Positions 1 to 12,799 of a stretch of DNA of 64,000 bases are shown here, in pieces (the stretch's first letter is position 1; each line of letters starts with the position of its first letter). The notes under the pieces were generated by a model. It saw only the letters and a program-made list of their open reading frames with translations. It ran no database searches and was not told the origin of the DNA. The position numbers and the translations under genes were made by a program. This DNA comes from Phragmites australis (Eukaryota > Streptophyta > Magnoliopsida > Poales > Poaceae): the NCBI RefSeq assembly GCF_958298935.1, contig NC_084932.1, positions 8,287,501 to 8,351,500 of the forward strand, written 5' to 3'.

Positions 1-1027
1 GTAGGAATTGACTTTCCTTCATTGGACTGAGTTGGGCAACATACTAGGAGGCTAAGAGAAGCGAGCAGTCAAGTGGCCATCTGTCCTTCTGGGAGGTTGC
101 TATTACCGGCCTAGGCTTAAAAAGGGGACTGGCCTTCAGTACATGGACTCTGGCGCTTGGGGGTAAATCTCGTAGAGAAGCCCAGTAGGAAAGGTGATTG
201 GAGTATCTCGATATGATTTGCTCCTCTGCTTGCAACAGTTGGAGGCTGAGCATATTGTATGGGTAAAGTTATACAACCTCTACAGAGTATAAATCTATTG
301 GAATAGCCATATCCAAGATCATGGACATGCGAAAGCAGAATCTTTTCAACTAGACTCCAGGCACATGTGTTTTGATTAGTAAGTGTGTGGACTAGATGTC
401 CGTGTGATGAGGTTCCTGGCTCAATCTACCAGAAGCTGTGTTACTAGAGGTACACCAGATGAGATGATAGGGACTACAGAGTGAGACATAGCCCCTCCCA
501 GGACCGAGAAACCCCCTAGATATAGCTTGTTACCTGGTTTTGAACTTTTTAAATTGTTTAAAAGTCAATCATAGATGATGCATTTGGATACCTGTATAAA
601 CTACTTTACGCTTAAAACTAAACCGTAAAGCCTTATCCTTGAATTACCCCTTTATGCATCTATCAAACACCTTGAAGTAGTATAGGACTTGTTGAGTATC
701 TTCCATACTCATTCTTGCTTTCATTCAGTTGAGGAAGCCGATGCTAACTTCGTCGGAGGTGAAGGCAAGGATGAAGAATAGTCCTAGAGTTTTGTCCGCA
801 CCCTAAGCTGCTTGTGGTTTGGGATTTTGATTTTCGCTGTGTCTTGTTGGCCTCTCGGCCAAGTTTGCAATATACAGTATGGGTTATAACCTTTTGTAAT
901 CTATAACCTTAATAACTATGTATGAAGTTTGACTGTGATATTACAACTTTTATATTGTGCGTATCAGCTACTTAATCAAAGGACTGATACTGGAGGCACA
1001 GGAGAACCCGGGTTTGGGGTCCTTACA
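1..1027 (+). repeat. 5' LTR of chromovirus A (3' part only)
   Basis: This is the last kilobase of the 5' LTR. Positions 668-1027 match 12800-13160 (360 versus 361 bp). The LTR ends in TCCTTACA at 1027 and is followed directly by a primer-binding site. Positions about 261-330 hold a box also found in the other three chromovirus LTRs of the window. Positions 1-667 have no counterpart in the 3' LTR, where Sirevirus-type sequence lies instead. Confidence 0.85.
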
Positions 1028-1031
1028 GGAG

Positions 1032-1047
1032 CGGTATTAGTGCCATG
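1032..1047 (+). other. Primer-binding site, initiator Met tRNA type
   Basis: CGGTATTAGTGCCATG follows the LTR end by four bases. It matches the usual plant retrotransposon PBS, complementary to the 3' end of initiator methionine tRNA (TGGTATCAGAGCC), with three differences in 13 bases. The position and match together support the LTR boundary; the differences agree with the general decay of element A. Confidence 0.8.
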
Positions 1048-1214
1048 CTTGGATGTAGGATGTAACCTTAGGATAAACTTGCTAGTGTACGTTTAGTTTC
1101 CAAAAAAGCTATGTTATCAAAATTGTTTCTGTACTTATCTTCTATTTTTTGCTTTTTGAAACCTCTTTTATGTTGGTTCTAAGCTGTCCTCTTTTTCCCG
1201 GCATATGGAAGATG

Positions 1215-2245
1215 AAGACTAGAACAAAGTGCGATGTCTACGAGTGAAGGGCATTTCCATGTTGTTGTGGGAAGCTTGTTGTCGCCTGGGATATACCCAA
1301 CGCCCAGAGTACACCGGGCATGAGTATGACAAGAATGGATCCCAGAAGTGTCGGGTCTTGCTACAAATCTTTGACTATTTGAGATGCCCCAGCTGGCAAC
1401 CATGGCATGTTAGCACCATTGGAGTATGGTACCATGACATGTACTAGTTGGTAGCCTACAAAACACATCAGCACCTATGCAGGAGACGTGTCAGGGAGGT
1501 GGCACATACTCCTATGAGGAACTTTCCAGCTGCCGTTGGGTAGAGAGCTGCTCGGTGTGCACGCCTAACTGCCATGGAGGATGCAGGACAGGAGGAAGAG
1601 GAGGACGACACCACCATGGATGTCACGGCATAGTACCTCCATGCCTTGGAGCACATGCACAATGAGACCTATCAGTTGTTCCAGGATTGTCGCCAGAGGG
1701 CAAAGGAGTTAGAGACTCGGGAGAGCCCTCCATGTGATGCTAGATCAGATCAAAGTCCAGGCAGTAGCCGCTAAAAACACCACTGTAAGGAACCGTGAAG
1801 GATGGCAAAAGGTGGTAAGGGCGCATCATAGGGATCATAATAGATAGAATGCCATGAATGGTTCCCAAGTCCGAACAACTGCTAGGAAGTGCACTTTTAG
1901 TTTACCTGCGAGTCGGACCGAGCACATCATCCTTTCAGGTGTACCCTCCTACCAGCACATATAGCAGTAGCTATAGCAGACAGCATGATTCGCCCCTCAC
2001 CAGTTCTAGCAGCTAGTGGATGATTAATGCCCACCAAGCCAATTCAGGATGGAGACATGGTGATACTCATCGACGACTCAGAGGAAGAGGACCCTAGCGA
2101 GCGTGAGCTCGTTAGTGATCACGACAGTGATAACGACAAAGACAGGATCTTCGACCCCACTTCCACCCCGACACCAGCAGGGACCCTCTCACCTGTTGAG
2201 TTAGCCACTGGCAACGCCACTGACAGGTCCACAGATGACGCGTGA
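1215..2245 (+). pseudogene. Decayed ORF upstream of gag (chromovirus A)
   Basis: Short open stretches in shifting frames lie between the PBS and gag. One frame (1229-1447) reads RLGYTQRPEYTGHEYDKNGS, a pattern I associate with an extra ORF in the leader of some grass chromoviruses. Another stretch (about 1590-1720) is a Glu/Gln-rich, helix-like segment, and 2027-2245 is acidic (DDSEEEDPSERE). The three stretches are in different frames with stops between them, so this is a broken gene or a fused set of relics. Its biochemical role is unknown to me. Confidence 0.5.
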
Positions 2246-2554
2246 TGACGACACACCGTGGCTACTTAGTAGTAGGAGTAGATCCTTTTGTAGCTTTTAT
2301 TGCAAATAACCTTGTAGTTAGATGCTCTGTGAGCATGGTTTTGTCGTTGTAAAACGAAAAACTTTTGTTCTAGTGACCTAACAGAGATAGTCCTAGGTTT
2401 GTTTAATACATGTTGCTGGTGCTTGTGTTTGGTGTTGATCCTTGTTGGTTCTTGATTGTGTGATTGGCAAGGATTGTCCTTGCTTTTATACTGTTTGCCC
2501 TTATCTTTTAGCTGCATCTCAGCTCTTGCTTCCTCTCTTATCTACAGAGAACAG
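2246..2554 (+). other. Leader between upstream ORF and gag, no gene seen
   Basis: T-rich noncoding stretch preceding the gag start. No ORF or repeat of note; only the position between two coding relics suggests it is the untranslated leader of element A. Confidence 0.5.
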
Positions 2555-3752
2555 ATGGAATCATCCAGGCAATCATCTCACCTTCGGCAACAATGTCAGG
2601 GGGCTATCATCGTTGTGACCCCTGAGGTTAGATCTGAAACAAGAAGTGCGATTGGATCCAGAGGGAGAGTTGCTATGGGCCAAGCTAGAGGAAGAGACAG
2701 TGTCGTCAACTCTCAATCTAGCCAGGAAGTCCACCAAAACCGCCACAGTAGTCAAGAAACCCCACTGCCCCCACCACAAGAGAATGACCTAGTGGTATTG
2801 ATGGCCAATCAAACCCGCCTACTGGAGGCCATAGCACAAGTAGGGAACAACAACCAAGGGTATGGACCTCAGAACAAGATGGAAAAGTTCATGAGAATCA
2901 AACCTCCAACTTTTTATAGTGCCGAAGACCCCTTGGAGGCTGATGGCTGGCTAAGGGCCATCACTAGAAAGCTCAAAGTCATCAAATGTGAGGGTCAAGA
3001 GAGGGTGAATCTAGCAACCCATCAACATACTGGATCAGCAGCAGAATGGTGGGGGAATTACTGTGAGGCATTAGTGGATGCCACTGCCATCACATGGAAG
3101 AAATTATGTGAAGAGTTTCAAAAGTACCATGTGGCGGAAGGGACTATGGAAATGAAGGCTGATGAATTTTGCAGCCTAAAACAAGGTTCAATAACAGTAA
3201 ACTAATATATTTGGAAGTTCATCCGTCTTTCCCTCTATGCCCCGAAAGACGTATCAACAGATAAGAAAAGCAGGATCGTTTCAATAAAGGGTTGCAACGC
3301 AGCTTGTATGTCCAGCTCGTGCCTGCCATCTACCCCGACTTCAACACTCTAATGAACAGGACCATCCTTCTAGAAGAGGCTCGTGCGCCCATAGAGGTAG
3401 AAAGGAAGAGAAAGTTCTTTTACCAAGGGCAGCAGGGCAGTAGGTCCCATGAGACATGTCTCAACCGTAAGAAGAGATTCCAATATCGGCAGCAGCAAAA
3501 TATGCAGTATCAGACTCCAGGATCCACATCCCGCATAGCAGCATCCCCTCCCCGTAATTCTAGTGCAGGGCAATCCCAACAAAGCAGCACCCCAATGCCA
3601 GCAGTTAGGCAAAGAACATGTTACATCTGCCATCAGCCATGTCACTACATGAAAGATTGCCCCAGTGCCAATAGGAATAATGCCCCAGCTCATTCAGCCC
3701 CCAGAGCCCCAGCAGCAGGAGCAAGACGAGAAGGGAATCAGTCAGCCGAATA
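2555..3752 (+). pseudogene. gag: gag of chromovirus A
   Basis: Capsid-like polyprotein of a Ty3/gypsy element, which would package the RNA. The start at 2555 (MESSRQSSHL) is chosen because the upstream in-frame part is unlike gag. The retrotransposon gag core follows, with KPPTFYSAEDPLEADGWLRA near residue 115 and the AEWWGNYCEA segment near residue 167. A stop at 3203-3205 and a frameshift near 3272 break the frame. The second half (3292-3752) ends with a CCHC zinc knuckle, CYICHQPCHYMKDC, of spacing CX2CX4HX4C. It is followed within 30 bp by the protease region, as expected for one polyprotein. Confidence 0.85.
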
Positions 3753-3777
3753 GTCACAGAACTATGGACGAGGCCGC

Positions 3778-5600
3778 GTGAACCACATTGACGCACAGGA
3801 AGCCCAGGAAGCACCGAAAGTCATAGTCGGTGAGTTTCCCATCAACTCAACCCTTGAAACAATCTTATTTGATTCTGGAACTTTGCATTCATTTATTTCT
3901 TCAAAGTTTGCTGCACTACATAAGTTACCAACTATTATTCTTAAGAATCCTAAGCTGGTTCAATTCCCTGGGGGAAATATCTTGCATCGTCTAGGATGCC
4001 CTGGGTTAAACTCTATTTAAGGGGGGTAGAGTTCCTAGCAAATCTTGTTATCCTGAATTCAAATGGAATAGATGTCATCCTGGGAATGGATTGGTTAACC
4101 AAGCATGAAGCAATATAGCTTGTGCCATTAGAAGAGTTTCCCTGATCAATCATAAAGGAATCAAAGTGGAATTTGATCCCAAAGGACCCAAGTCTGACCC
4201 AATGGCATGCAACTTATCTACCCAGTCAATAGAGGGTGTGCCAGTGATATGTGAATACCCAGATGTATTCTCAGAGGAATTACCTGGTATGCCACCGGAC
4301 CGTGACATAGAGTTTATTATAGATCTCTTACCTGGAAGAGCCCTGATTGCCAAGAGACCTTATAGGATGGTAGTCAATGAACTAGAGTTGTTAAAGGAGC
4401 ATATCAGAGATCTGTTAGCAAGTGGGTTCATCAGACCTAGTTCTTCACCGTGGGCATCACCTGTGCTATTTGTAGAGAAGAAAGATGGAAGTCAAAGGAT
4501 GTGTGTGGATTACCGCTCATTGAATGAGATGACCATAAAAAACAAGTATCCACTATGAAGGATCGATGATTTGTTCGATCAACTAAGAGGAGCCAAGTTT
4601 TTCTCCAAGATAGATTTGAGATCGGGATACTATTAATTGAAGATCAGAAAAAGTGACATTCAGAAAATCGCCTTTGTAACAAGGTATGGATTATATGAGT
4701 TCAAAGTCATGTAATTTGGATTGACAAATGCCTGACATACTTTATGAATTTGATGAACAATGTGTTCATGGAGGAACTTGACTGATTTGTGATAGTGTTT
4801 ATTTATGATATTCTCATCTATTTAAGGAGTGTCGAAGAGCAAAAACAACATTTGAGGGTGGTTATGGAAAGGTTAAGAGCACACCAGCTCTATGCCAAAT
4901 TTAGCAAGTGTGAGTTTTGGCTTCAAGAAGTGGTATTTCTTGGACATGTCCTCACGACAAAGGGAGTACCGGTGGACCCTTTGAAAGTTGAAGTAGTGGT
5001 TGAGTGGATTCAACCAGTCAATATCTCAGAAATCAGGAGCTTCCTTGGACTGGCGGGTTAGTACTGCAAGTTTATTGAAGGATTTTCAAAATTAGCTAAG
5101 CCAATGACCAAGCTTCTCTAAAAAGATGCCAAGTTCGAATGGAATGAAGCCTGTGAAAAGAGTTTCCAAGAACTTAAGAAGAGGCTGACTACAACCCCGG
5201 TGTTAAAGTTGCCAGATATCCAGAAGGATTTTGTGGTCTATTGTGATGCCTAATGCCAAGGTTTAGGTTGTGTATTGATGCAAGAAGGCAAGGTTGTAGC
5301 TTATGCATCCATGCAACTAAAGCCGCATGAAGAGAATTACCCAACTCATGATCTAGAGTTGACAATAGTTGTGCATGCACTTAAGATATGGAGACACTAC
5401 CTTCTTGAAAATAAGTGCAAGATCTATACGGATCACAAGAGCCTGAAGTATATTTTCACTCAATCAGAATTGAACCTGAGGTAACAAAGATGGTTAGACT
5501 TGATAAAGGATTACAATTTGAGTATCCAATATCACCCAGGCAAAGCTAATGTGGTGGCTGACGCCCTAAACAGAAAAGTTTACTGCAGTAGTCTTCCAGT
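3778..5600 (+). pseudogene. pol: pol part 1 of chromovirus A: protease, reverse transcriptase, RNase H
   Basis: Protease: FDSGTLHSFIS at about 3868-3900 with the catalytic Asp in DSG, and a later LGMDWL block in another frame (4081-4095). RT: the fingers and palm (4390-4555, with [11 protein letters not shown]), then about eight stops between 4556 and 4790. The region of the catalytic Asp pair reads VFIYDILIY, where the family has FIDD; the first Asp is Tyr. RT thumb and connection follow ([17 protein letters not shown]). RNase H (5218-5480) shows VVYCDA, the [10 protein letters not shown] block and [12 protein letters not shown], and ends near HPGKANVVADAL. The enzyme cannot work as encoded. 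Confidence 0.88.
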
Positions 5601-5619
5601 AGCATAGTTAAGACCAGAA

Positions 5620-7146
5620 CTTCTCTCAGAAATGCAGCAATTGAATCTACACAAAACAGCAATTTCACACTCTAGTGTTACATCCAACACTGAAAGATAG
5701 AATTCATGAAGCCCAGTCGGAAGATGGAGAGGTTTTGGAAATAAAAAGAACCTCGGTTTAGATAAATCACCAGGGTTTAGAATGGATCAGCAAGGAACTA
5801 CATGGTACAAGGATCAGTTATGTGTACTGGATCGAGAAAACCTAAGGGAGTTGATCATGAATGAAGCCCACAACTCCCTTATTCTATTCATCCTGGATGT
5901 ACCAAAATGTTCATAGATCTGAGGACCAAATACTAGTGGACAGGAATGAAGGTTCACATAGCAGGTTTCGTTGCTCGGTGTAACACCTACCAAAGGGTCA
6001 AGGCAGAGCACCAAAGACCAGCAGTATTACTGCAACCATTGTAGACCCCAACATGGAAATTAGATGAAATTGGTATGGATTTCATAGTTAGATTACCCAA
6101 AACTCAGAAGGGTAACGATTCCATATGGGTTATTGTGGATCGTCTGACTAAAGTGGCTCACTTCGTACCTGTTAAGACAACCTATAGTGGAGACAAATTG
6201 GCTAACTTGTATATTGATAATATCTTGAGATTGCAAGGAATCCCAGGCAGGATAGTCTCCGATAGAGGCCCCTAGTTCACCTCTAGATTCTAGAGGAGTT
6301 TGCATACCTCCTTGGAAACTAAATTGGATTTCAACTCTGCTTACCACCCACAGACTGATGGTCATATTGAAAGAGTAAACCAGATCTTGGAGGATATTTT
6401 GAGAGCTTGTGTGATCACCTACAGAAAAGACTAGGAGAAAAGTCTATCATTCGCAGAATTCTCTTATAATAATAGTTTCTAGGCTAGCCTAAAGATGTCA
6501 CCATTTGAGGCATTGTATGGATGAAAATGTAGAACACCTCTGCTATGGTCAAAAGTAGGAGAGCGATCGCTCTTCAGACCTGCGATAATAAAAGATGCAG
6601 AGGAGCAAGTTGCCAAAGTCAGAGAGACTTTGGGAGCAGCTCAGAGTAGACAGAAAGGTTATGTAGATAACCAACGGAGGAACTTGACCTTCGAGGTTGG
6701 GTCTACATCTACCTCTAGGTATCCCCAATAAGAGGCACCTGGAGATTTTAGGTTCATGGAAAATTGGAACCTAGATATGTGAGACCATATGAGATACTAA
6801 AAAAGATCGGAGCAGTGCCTTATAGGTTAGCATTTCGTGCAAAAATGTTCGATGTACACAATATGTTCCATATATCATAATTAAAGAAATAGTTGAGAGT
6901 TCCAGAGGAACATGTTCCCGTAGAAATCATGGATCTACAGCAAGATCTTCGGTATGAAGAGAGACCCATCCGGATCTTAGATGTGGCAATGTGTCAGACC
7001 AGAAGAAAAGCAATCAGGTTCTATCAAGTACAGTGGAGTAATCACACAGAAGCAGAAGCTACATGGGAGCGTGAAGAGGATCTGAAGAAGGAATTTCCAA
7101 ATCTCTTCAACGAACTTTCTGAATCTTGGGGTAGACATTCCGTTTA
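5620..7146 (+). pseudogene. pol: pol part 2 of chromovirus A: integrase and chromodomain
   Basis: Integrase core: MDFIVRLPKTQKGNDSIW at 6075, with the first catalytic Asp region, then IVSDRGP at about 6255 (second Asp) followed by a stop, then the HIERVNQILED block with the catalytic Glu region near 6365. The N-terminal zinc-binding part before 6000 is scrambled by frameshifts. The C-terminal chromodomain (about 6970-7130) reads RFYQVQWSNHTEAEATWE and ends EDLKKEFPNLF. In chromoviruses this domain is thought to direct insertion to heterochromatin. The last stop is at 7144-7146, 13 bp before the 3' LTR. Confidence 0.87.
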
Positions 7147-7159
7147 AGTGGGGTAGGTT
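7147..7159 (+). other. Polypurine tract of chromovirus A
   Basis: AGTGGGGTAGGTT directly precedes the TGTAACATCC start of the 3' LTR. It is purine-rich and in the place where plus-strand priming occurs in LTR elements, though broken by several T residues. Confidence 0.6.
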
Positions 7160-7788
7160 TGTAACATCCTGAGTTTTAGCATGTAAATTAATTACAAACT
7201 TCAATCCAAATTAATTTTTTTCTAATTATTAAACCAATATAAAACCAAAGAAAATATATATTTGATGTATATATACTTGTACGTATAGATTCAAATATAT
7301 TATTTGGGCTAAATATTCCAAATAGCATCAAGACAATATCTGAATTAATCGTTGCAATAAATTTAGCATATGAATTTTTGGTTTAATTGTTTTTATGGTT
7401 CTTTGTGTGGAGATTTGAAATTGGATGTCTCTCAATTTCAAATCTACTCTTAGGTTCTATTCAGCTCAAATCCAATTCAAATTCAGATCCCTTGACTTAA
7501 ATCATCTTAGGAAGCTCAAAATTCAAGTTCAAATCAAAATTAAAATATGTTATTTGAATTGATCTCAATCCAAAGTCAAATCCGAATTCAAATCACACAT
7601 TTGAATCTAATCCCAAATCCAATTTTCTTTCCTCTTCTCTTATTCACTCCAGGCTCAATCTCTCTCCTTCCCTATTTTGGCTCAAGCGTAGCCAACCCAG
7701 CCTTCTCTCCTCTCTCTCCCCCGCGCTATCTAGGCCCAGCCCACACCGCGCTACGCCGGCCTACTCCGATGCGCTCTCCCAGCCCAAC

Positions 7789-10735
7789 TGTCACATCCCA
7801 AATCCTTAATCACGCAATTAAGCATAATTATGCTTTTTAAGCATTATGTTTAATTTTGCGTAATTGCAATTGGGAATACTAATGCACTTCGTTAAAAGTC
7901 AATTGGATGAGAGAAAAGAAATCCGGGAGGGGAAAGAATGAAATTCACAATCAAAATGGATCCTTTTCTTTATAACGTGGGCTCCACATGTGGGCCAACC
8001 ACCCAACCACTCAAGTGGGCACCCCCCACCTGCTCTATCTCTCCTCCCTCACTCCTCACGCATCCATCTTGCAGCTGCAGCTGCAGCTCACCCCCTCCCT
8101 CTCACTCCCCTCTCTAGCTCTCTCACTCTCTCTTGGATTTCTCTTTCTAGGAGCACGGCCAAGGTATGCATGTGGTGTCATTGCATTCTCTAGCTCGTGA
8201 GCTGCTCATCTATCCAATTCATCTTCGTTTTTCTGAAAGATTCAAGCCGATTTTGATGAGTTTTGGTGATTAGGGTTGAAACGTGAAGAACACCAGAATT
8301 CTTCATTTCTCGAGTGTTTCCTCCATTCCCCGGGGGTCACCCAACTCCACAAGCATCTTGGGTAAGTCCCTTAGGCTTCTCATGGCATGAATTTGTGATT
8401 TGCGTGGTCGATTTTGAATTGGAGCAAAGTTCATGAGTTTTAAAGTTTTGGACCAAAATTAGGATTTAGATGAGATTTGAGTTAGGAATCGAGTTGCTAG
8501 GTTGATGAGTGAATTCTAGACTCTATAAACCATCTCAAACATGTTCCCCTTTAGATTAGAGAGGATTGCAAATCGATTTGGTGAAGTTATCCCCAAAATG
8601 GAGCTTTTCTGGACAGTCCAGAAGTTCCAAACAATTTTTTGGGGGTTCCGCAGTCCGGAACTTCCGGAGAAATTCGTGGATCTTCCACAAAAGTCCGGAA
8701 ATTCCGTAGAAATCTGCGGAACTTCCGCAGTTACTATTCATCAAACGGTCCAAAAGTTGTAAAATTCATAATAAATTCTCCGTAGCTCCAAAAATTATGA
8801 AAACAATTTTGTTGGTTTCATAATAACCTAATCTACCTATTAAAAATGTCCCCAGCTATGAAAGAGTTAATTAAATTTTGGAGATAAATTAATTATGTTA
8901 AGTCTTCATTAATTCACCGTTGGTTATTTGCGAGTCCAAAATTGATGAATCCAATTTTGCTAGTTTCCTTATGACTTGTTCTATCTAGGAATTTTTTTTT
9001 CAGCCATTATATGCATATTATGGCATATATTTGCACTTCATTCATACTCATAGCATTGCACGTGTTGATCCTTTTTACAGAGCGCCGATCCGTCGATCCC
9101 GAAGGCCCTGGACGATCCCAATGCGTCCCACCTATTTGAGCCAGTGCATCAAGGAAAACATATATCATATTGCATTTTTGTCGAATTGAATGAAATCTAA
9201 ATATTGATAAACTATGCTTATGTGTAGGTTTGCATATGTAGGGAGTCGATGTCGGGTTTTTATGGATAGAACTTATGTTGGTTGTATAATCCCTAACTTA
9301 TCCTTGTAGCCTTGAAATGTGGTAAATGTCTAAGAGTTGATCGAAATGCTTAGCAATGCATAGGTCCTCGATAGAAGACGAGCAATGGTTCGACTGTTGT
9401 TCACGAGCTTAGGGCTTACTACTTGTTCACGTATATGGTTATGTGGATGTCGGTTGGATGAGTGGTGAGTATGAGACAAGATGTGAACAGTGTTAGGGGT
9501 GACGTCTGCCTCGAAGGAAAGTCTTGGGGGCAGTCCGGGAGAGGAACCCGTGCACCGTAGACCGCTTGCATCGTTTAAGGTTGATCGTCGGGGTAGTTGG
9601 CTTTAGCACTTACCTTACTCACCACATGCCGATCTAATGGTAAGGCAAGCCGAATACCTTCGCAGCTGTGGCTTTGTGGGTCTGAACATCGACGGTATGA
9701 GTGGGCGGGCTTGTAAGTGGTACTAGTTTACTCCAGGAGTAGTTTTAGTACCGCCGCGCTGAGCGATGCACTATCCACACAATTGGGGCTGGTTGGGAAA
9801 GGTTGTCACGAGTACCCCCTTGTGTGCACTTTAGCGGATGGCACAAGCCGTATGGTCCTCGTGTCGTGTGGGTTCAGGAGTATCCCCTTGCAGGGTGTAT
9901 AAACAGTTTGAACTTCGAGCTCTCGGTCATAAGCATGCTATTGTTTTATTTGCACCCGGTCGTAGAGTTCTCGTTTGTGGGTGATGGTTCGGATATGTGG
10001 ATGATGGATCGGTTATTATGGTGATGGATAAGTTCGTTCAGTTTACTTATATGTTCAAGTACTTATGTTACATTATGTTACAGTTTCATTTTGTTCAGTT
10101 GGTTATTGCAGGGTAGAATGGCATGTTTGGTTAAGTATAGGTGCTCACACATATATGTCTAGGTTGCTTACCGCATATGTTTTACTTAACCTTGTGGCCT
10201 GTCCTTGCTAATAGCTCAATGCATAATCCTTGGAGTCGGAATATTATATATCCATATTGTGTAAGTCTTGCGAGTACCTTCGTACTCAGGGTGCTACCCT
10301 TAAGTTGATGCAGGTATTGCTGCTGCCGAGGAAGAGGCTGTCTTTGGCTATTTCGTGCCTATTGATCAGGGTGGAGGGCAAGAGTAGTTCATCCTACTCC
10401 AGGAGGTCGTGCTTTTAGGGCGGTGCCTAAGGGCATGTGGCACCTCTCTCTCTTTTGTTGTATAGGTTTCTTCCACTGCGTAGTTGTTGTTTCCCTTTTG
10501 GTATAAATTGTTGGAAACCGTTGCATGTTTAAAGAACTTGTAATATAATGTTAATTACTCGCTCTTTATTAAGCTATATTGTGATGTATTACGTTGGAAG
10601 GCATGTGTTCCGATCTTGGGCACAAAACACATGCCGGGACTACCGGAGCGGTATTCGGGTTAATCGTTGAAGTCGTGATTATGTAAATGATTGACTTAAT
10701 GATTAATTCAAATACTGTTTGGATGGGTCCTCACA
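7789..10735 (+). mobile_element. Solo LTR of a chromovirus-type element, TSD CCAAC
   Basis: A 2,947-bp LTR starting TGTCACATCCC and ending GGGTCCTCACA, flanked on both sides by CCAAC (7784-7788 and 10736-10740). Exact 5-bp duplication and TG...CA ends show a single insertion later reduced by LTR-LTR recombination. No coding sequence is present; short ORFs inside are chance. Positions about 9880-9935 carry the box shared with the other chromovirus LTRs, 800 bp before the LTR end. It interrupts the 3' LTR of element A and is therefore younger. Confidence 0.93.
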
Positions 10736-11879
10736 CCAACTCGCACCGTGTTGTGTTGGCTTGCTCCCTCGCGCTCTCGCGTCACATGTCCCATGGCCAT
10801 CCACGTGTCGGCGATCTGATGAGCGCGCCCGCGCCTTTCCTTCCTCTCCTCCAGTGCGAGCCCACGCCGCGCCTCACTGTTTCTCACCACCGCGATGGCC
10901 GGCGAGCCACTTGCCTCTCTCACCTGTCCCATCACGCGCTCTCACTCCCTTCCCCCTCTCTCAGCTCTCTCTCCTGCAACCCAAGCCCCTGGCACCCATG
11001 ACTTTTGTGATCGCGCAAGCGCATGGACGGCAACCGTGCACGCGCATGGTAGGTGATGTCCACCACCTCAACACCAAGGAGCCTCAGGCCCTTGCCGCCG
11101 TCCCTGTGCTGCCGTCCGTTCGTCGGAAGCCCGACGGGAGCCTACCCGAGCCAGTAGCCCAGCAACACCATCATCGCCTCGACGACAAGTCACCGGCCGT
11201 CGCCCCACCCGTCGCCATTCTTGCGCTCGATGAGCCTCCCATTCCCCTCGCGTGTCTGCCTAGGTAGCGTATAACTGCCCAAGCTCTCCCTCTTAGCATG
11301 TAGCCATGAGCCTCCCTCTTGTTTCTACCACCGTGCAATCGCTCATCGCTGGCATTCGTATGCATTATGTGTGAGGCCGACCTTCATGCCCTGATTTTTA
11401 GGGTGCCTTTGCCCCTTTTCTTTGAAGGGAGGTAGCTCGTTGTAGTGGGGAGGTGCTGCCCAAGCTTTCTTTGCCACCGTCGCCCTCTGCAGCCACAACC
11501 TGGCACTGCTCTGGGCACCACCGGCTGTCGATGAGCCCCCAGCTGTGTTCCCCATAGTGCCCAGGTCCCTGGCATGAGGTTCTAGTCGAGGAACTCTGGC
11601 GGGAGCGTGTCTCCAACGAGCCTTCTGGCATGGCTCTGCCGGGATCACTCGTCGCTGGCCTATTTTTTCCCAGCGTAACCTCGCTCAATGCCAGCAAACG
11701 CGCATGAAAACGACAGTGGGCCATGGCTCAACGTAGCCGAGTGGGCCATGGCTTAGCCCAGCATGCCACTAGCTAGCTAGGCCGGCCCAGCCGCTGAAGG
11801 CCATGCCCCAGTGGACCAACCCAGCTCTACAGCCCGCTAAGCTAGCACTATGCATCCTAGCATTGTGTAGCCTAGACTA

Positions 11880-12799
11880 TAGCTAGAATCATACTTGCTA
11901 CTCTCTATGCACTAATGATGTCCTTAATCTTCAATTAGGGACCTAGAAATCAACTCAAGTGCTCTCTCTTGCCTCTTGATGACACACACAGTGTATGAAT
12001 TCCTCTAGGACGCAAGAGAGAGAAATGAAACCAAGTGGAAGGGTATTTATAGACCAGAGATCCAAATTATAGCCGTTGCCTAACCACCCACTTTTTCTGT
12101 TAACACCGGATGATCCGGTGAGTATCTCCTTACTCACATCGGACAATCAAGTGAGTACAAACTTTCATTTTCACTATGTTAGCTATCATTAGCCCTTACC
12201 GCTGAGAAATAGTCCAGTGACATCATCCGGTGAACATCGACCCAACACCGGACCATCCTGTGCGTACAAACTAGCCAAATTTTCCCGTTGCAACCCTCTC
12301 TAGAAAATATGATCTAGTGATGATTTCATTGCCATCACCAGACTATCCGGTGGGTTAAACTTCTTTTGTCTTCAAAATCTTCTCTGGTAGAAAAGCTTTG
12401 GTGTGCATATGTGTCTATCACCGAACTATCCGGTGAGTAGAACTGCTTCCATCCAACCAAAACAGCCCTCTCTAAAAATATTACTCCGGTGATCCATTCG
12501 TGCCTTCACTGGACCATTCGGTGATTGAAGTTTGTTCTGCCACCGAAAATTGTTCTCTGCAAGAATTGGTTCGGTGTAAACACCACCTTCACCGGATCAT
12601 CCAGTGAACTGACCTTTAGAATTCTTGCCTTGGAATCGCCTCTGGAATAATTAGTCTGATGCATTCATCATTGCATCATCGAATAATCGAGTGAGTTGAA
12701 CTTCAATTTTTCATGGCAATCCCCCTTCTGCTGAAAATAGACCCGTGCTCTCACCACACTATCACCGGGCTATCCGGTGTAATACTTCTAACAATTTTT
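11880..12799 (-). repeat. Sirevirus-type LTR fragment with palindromic repeats
   Basis: Many imperfect copies of a palindrome with core ACCGGATGATCCGGTG (best copy near 12104-12120) recur about every 60-130 bp, with variable AT-rich text between. The same pattern occurs at 34850-35280 and 47390-47500. Dense short palindromes are a known feature of Sirevirus LTRs. The right edge is sharp at 12800, where chromovirus LTR resumes; the left edge is only approximate. Strand is inferred from the orientation of the similar sequence at 34011-48503. Confidence 0.6.

Noticed and set aside
10719..11267. 182-codon ORF in GC-rich sequence
   Set aside because: Lies inside the split 3' LTR of chromovirus A, overlaps other open frames in the same GC-rich text, and has no recognisable domain.
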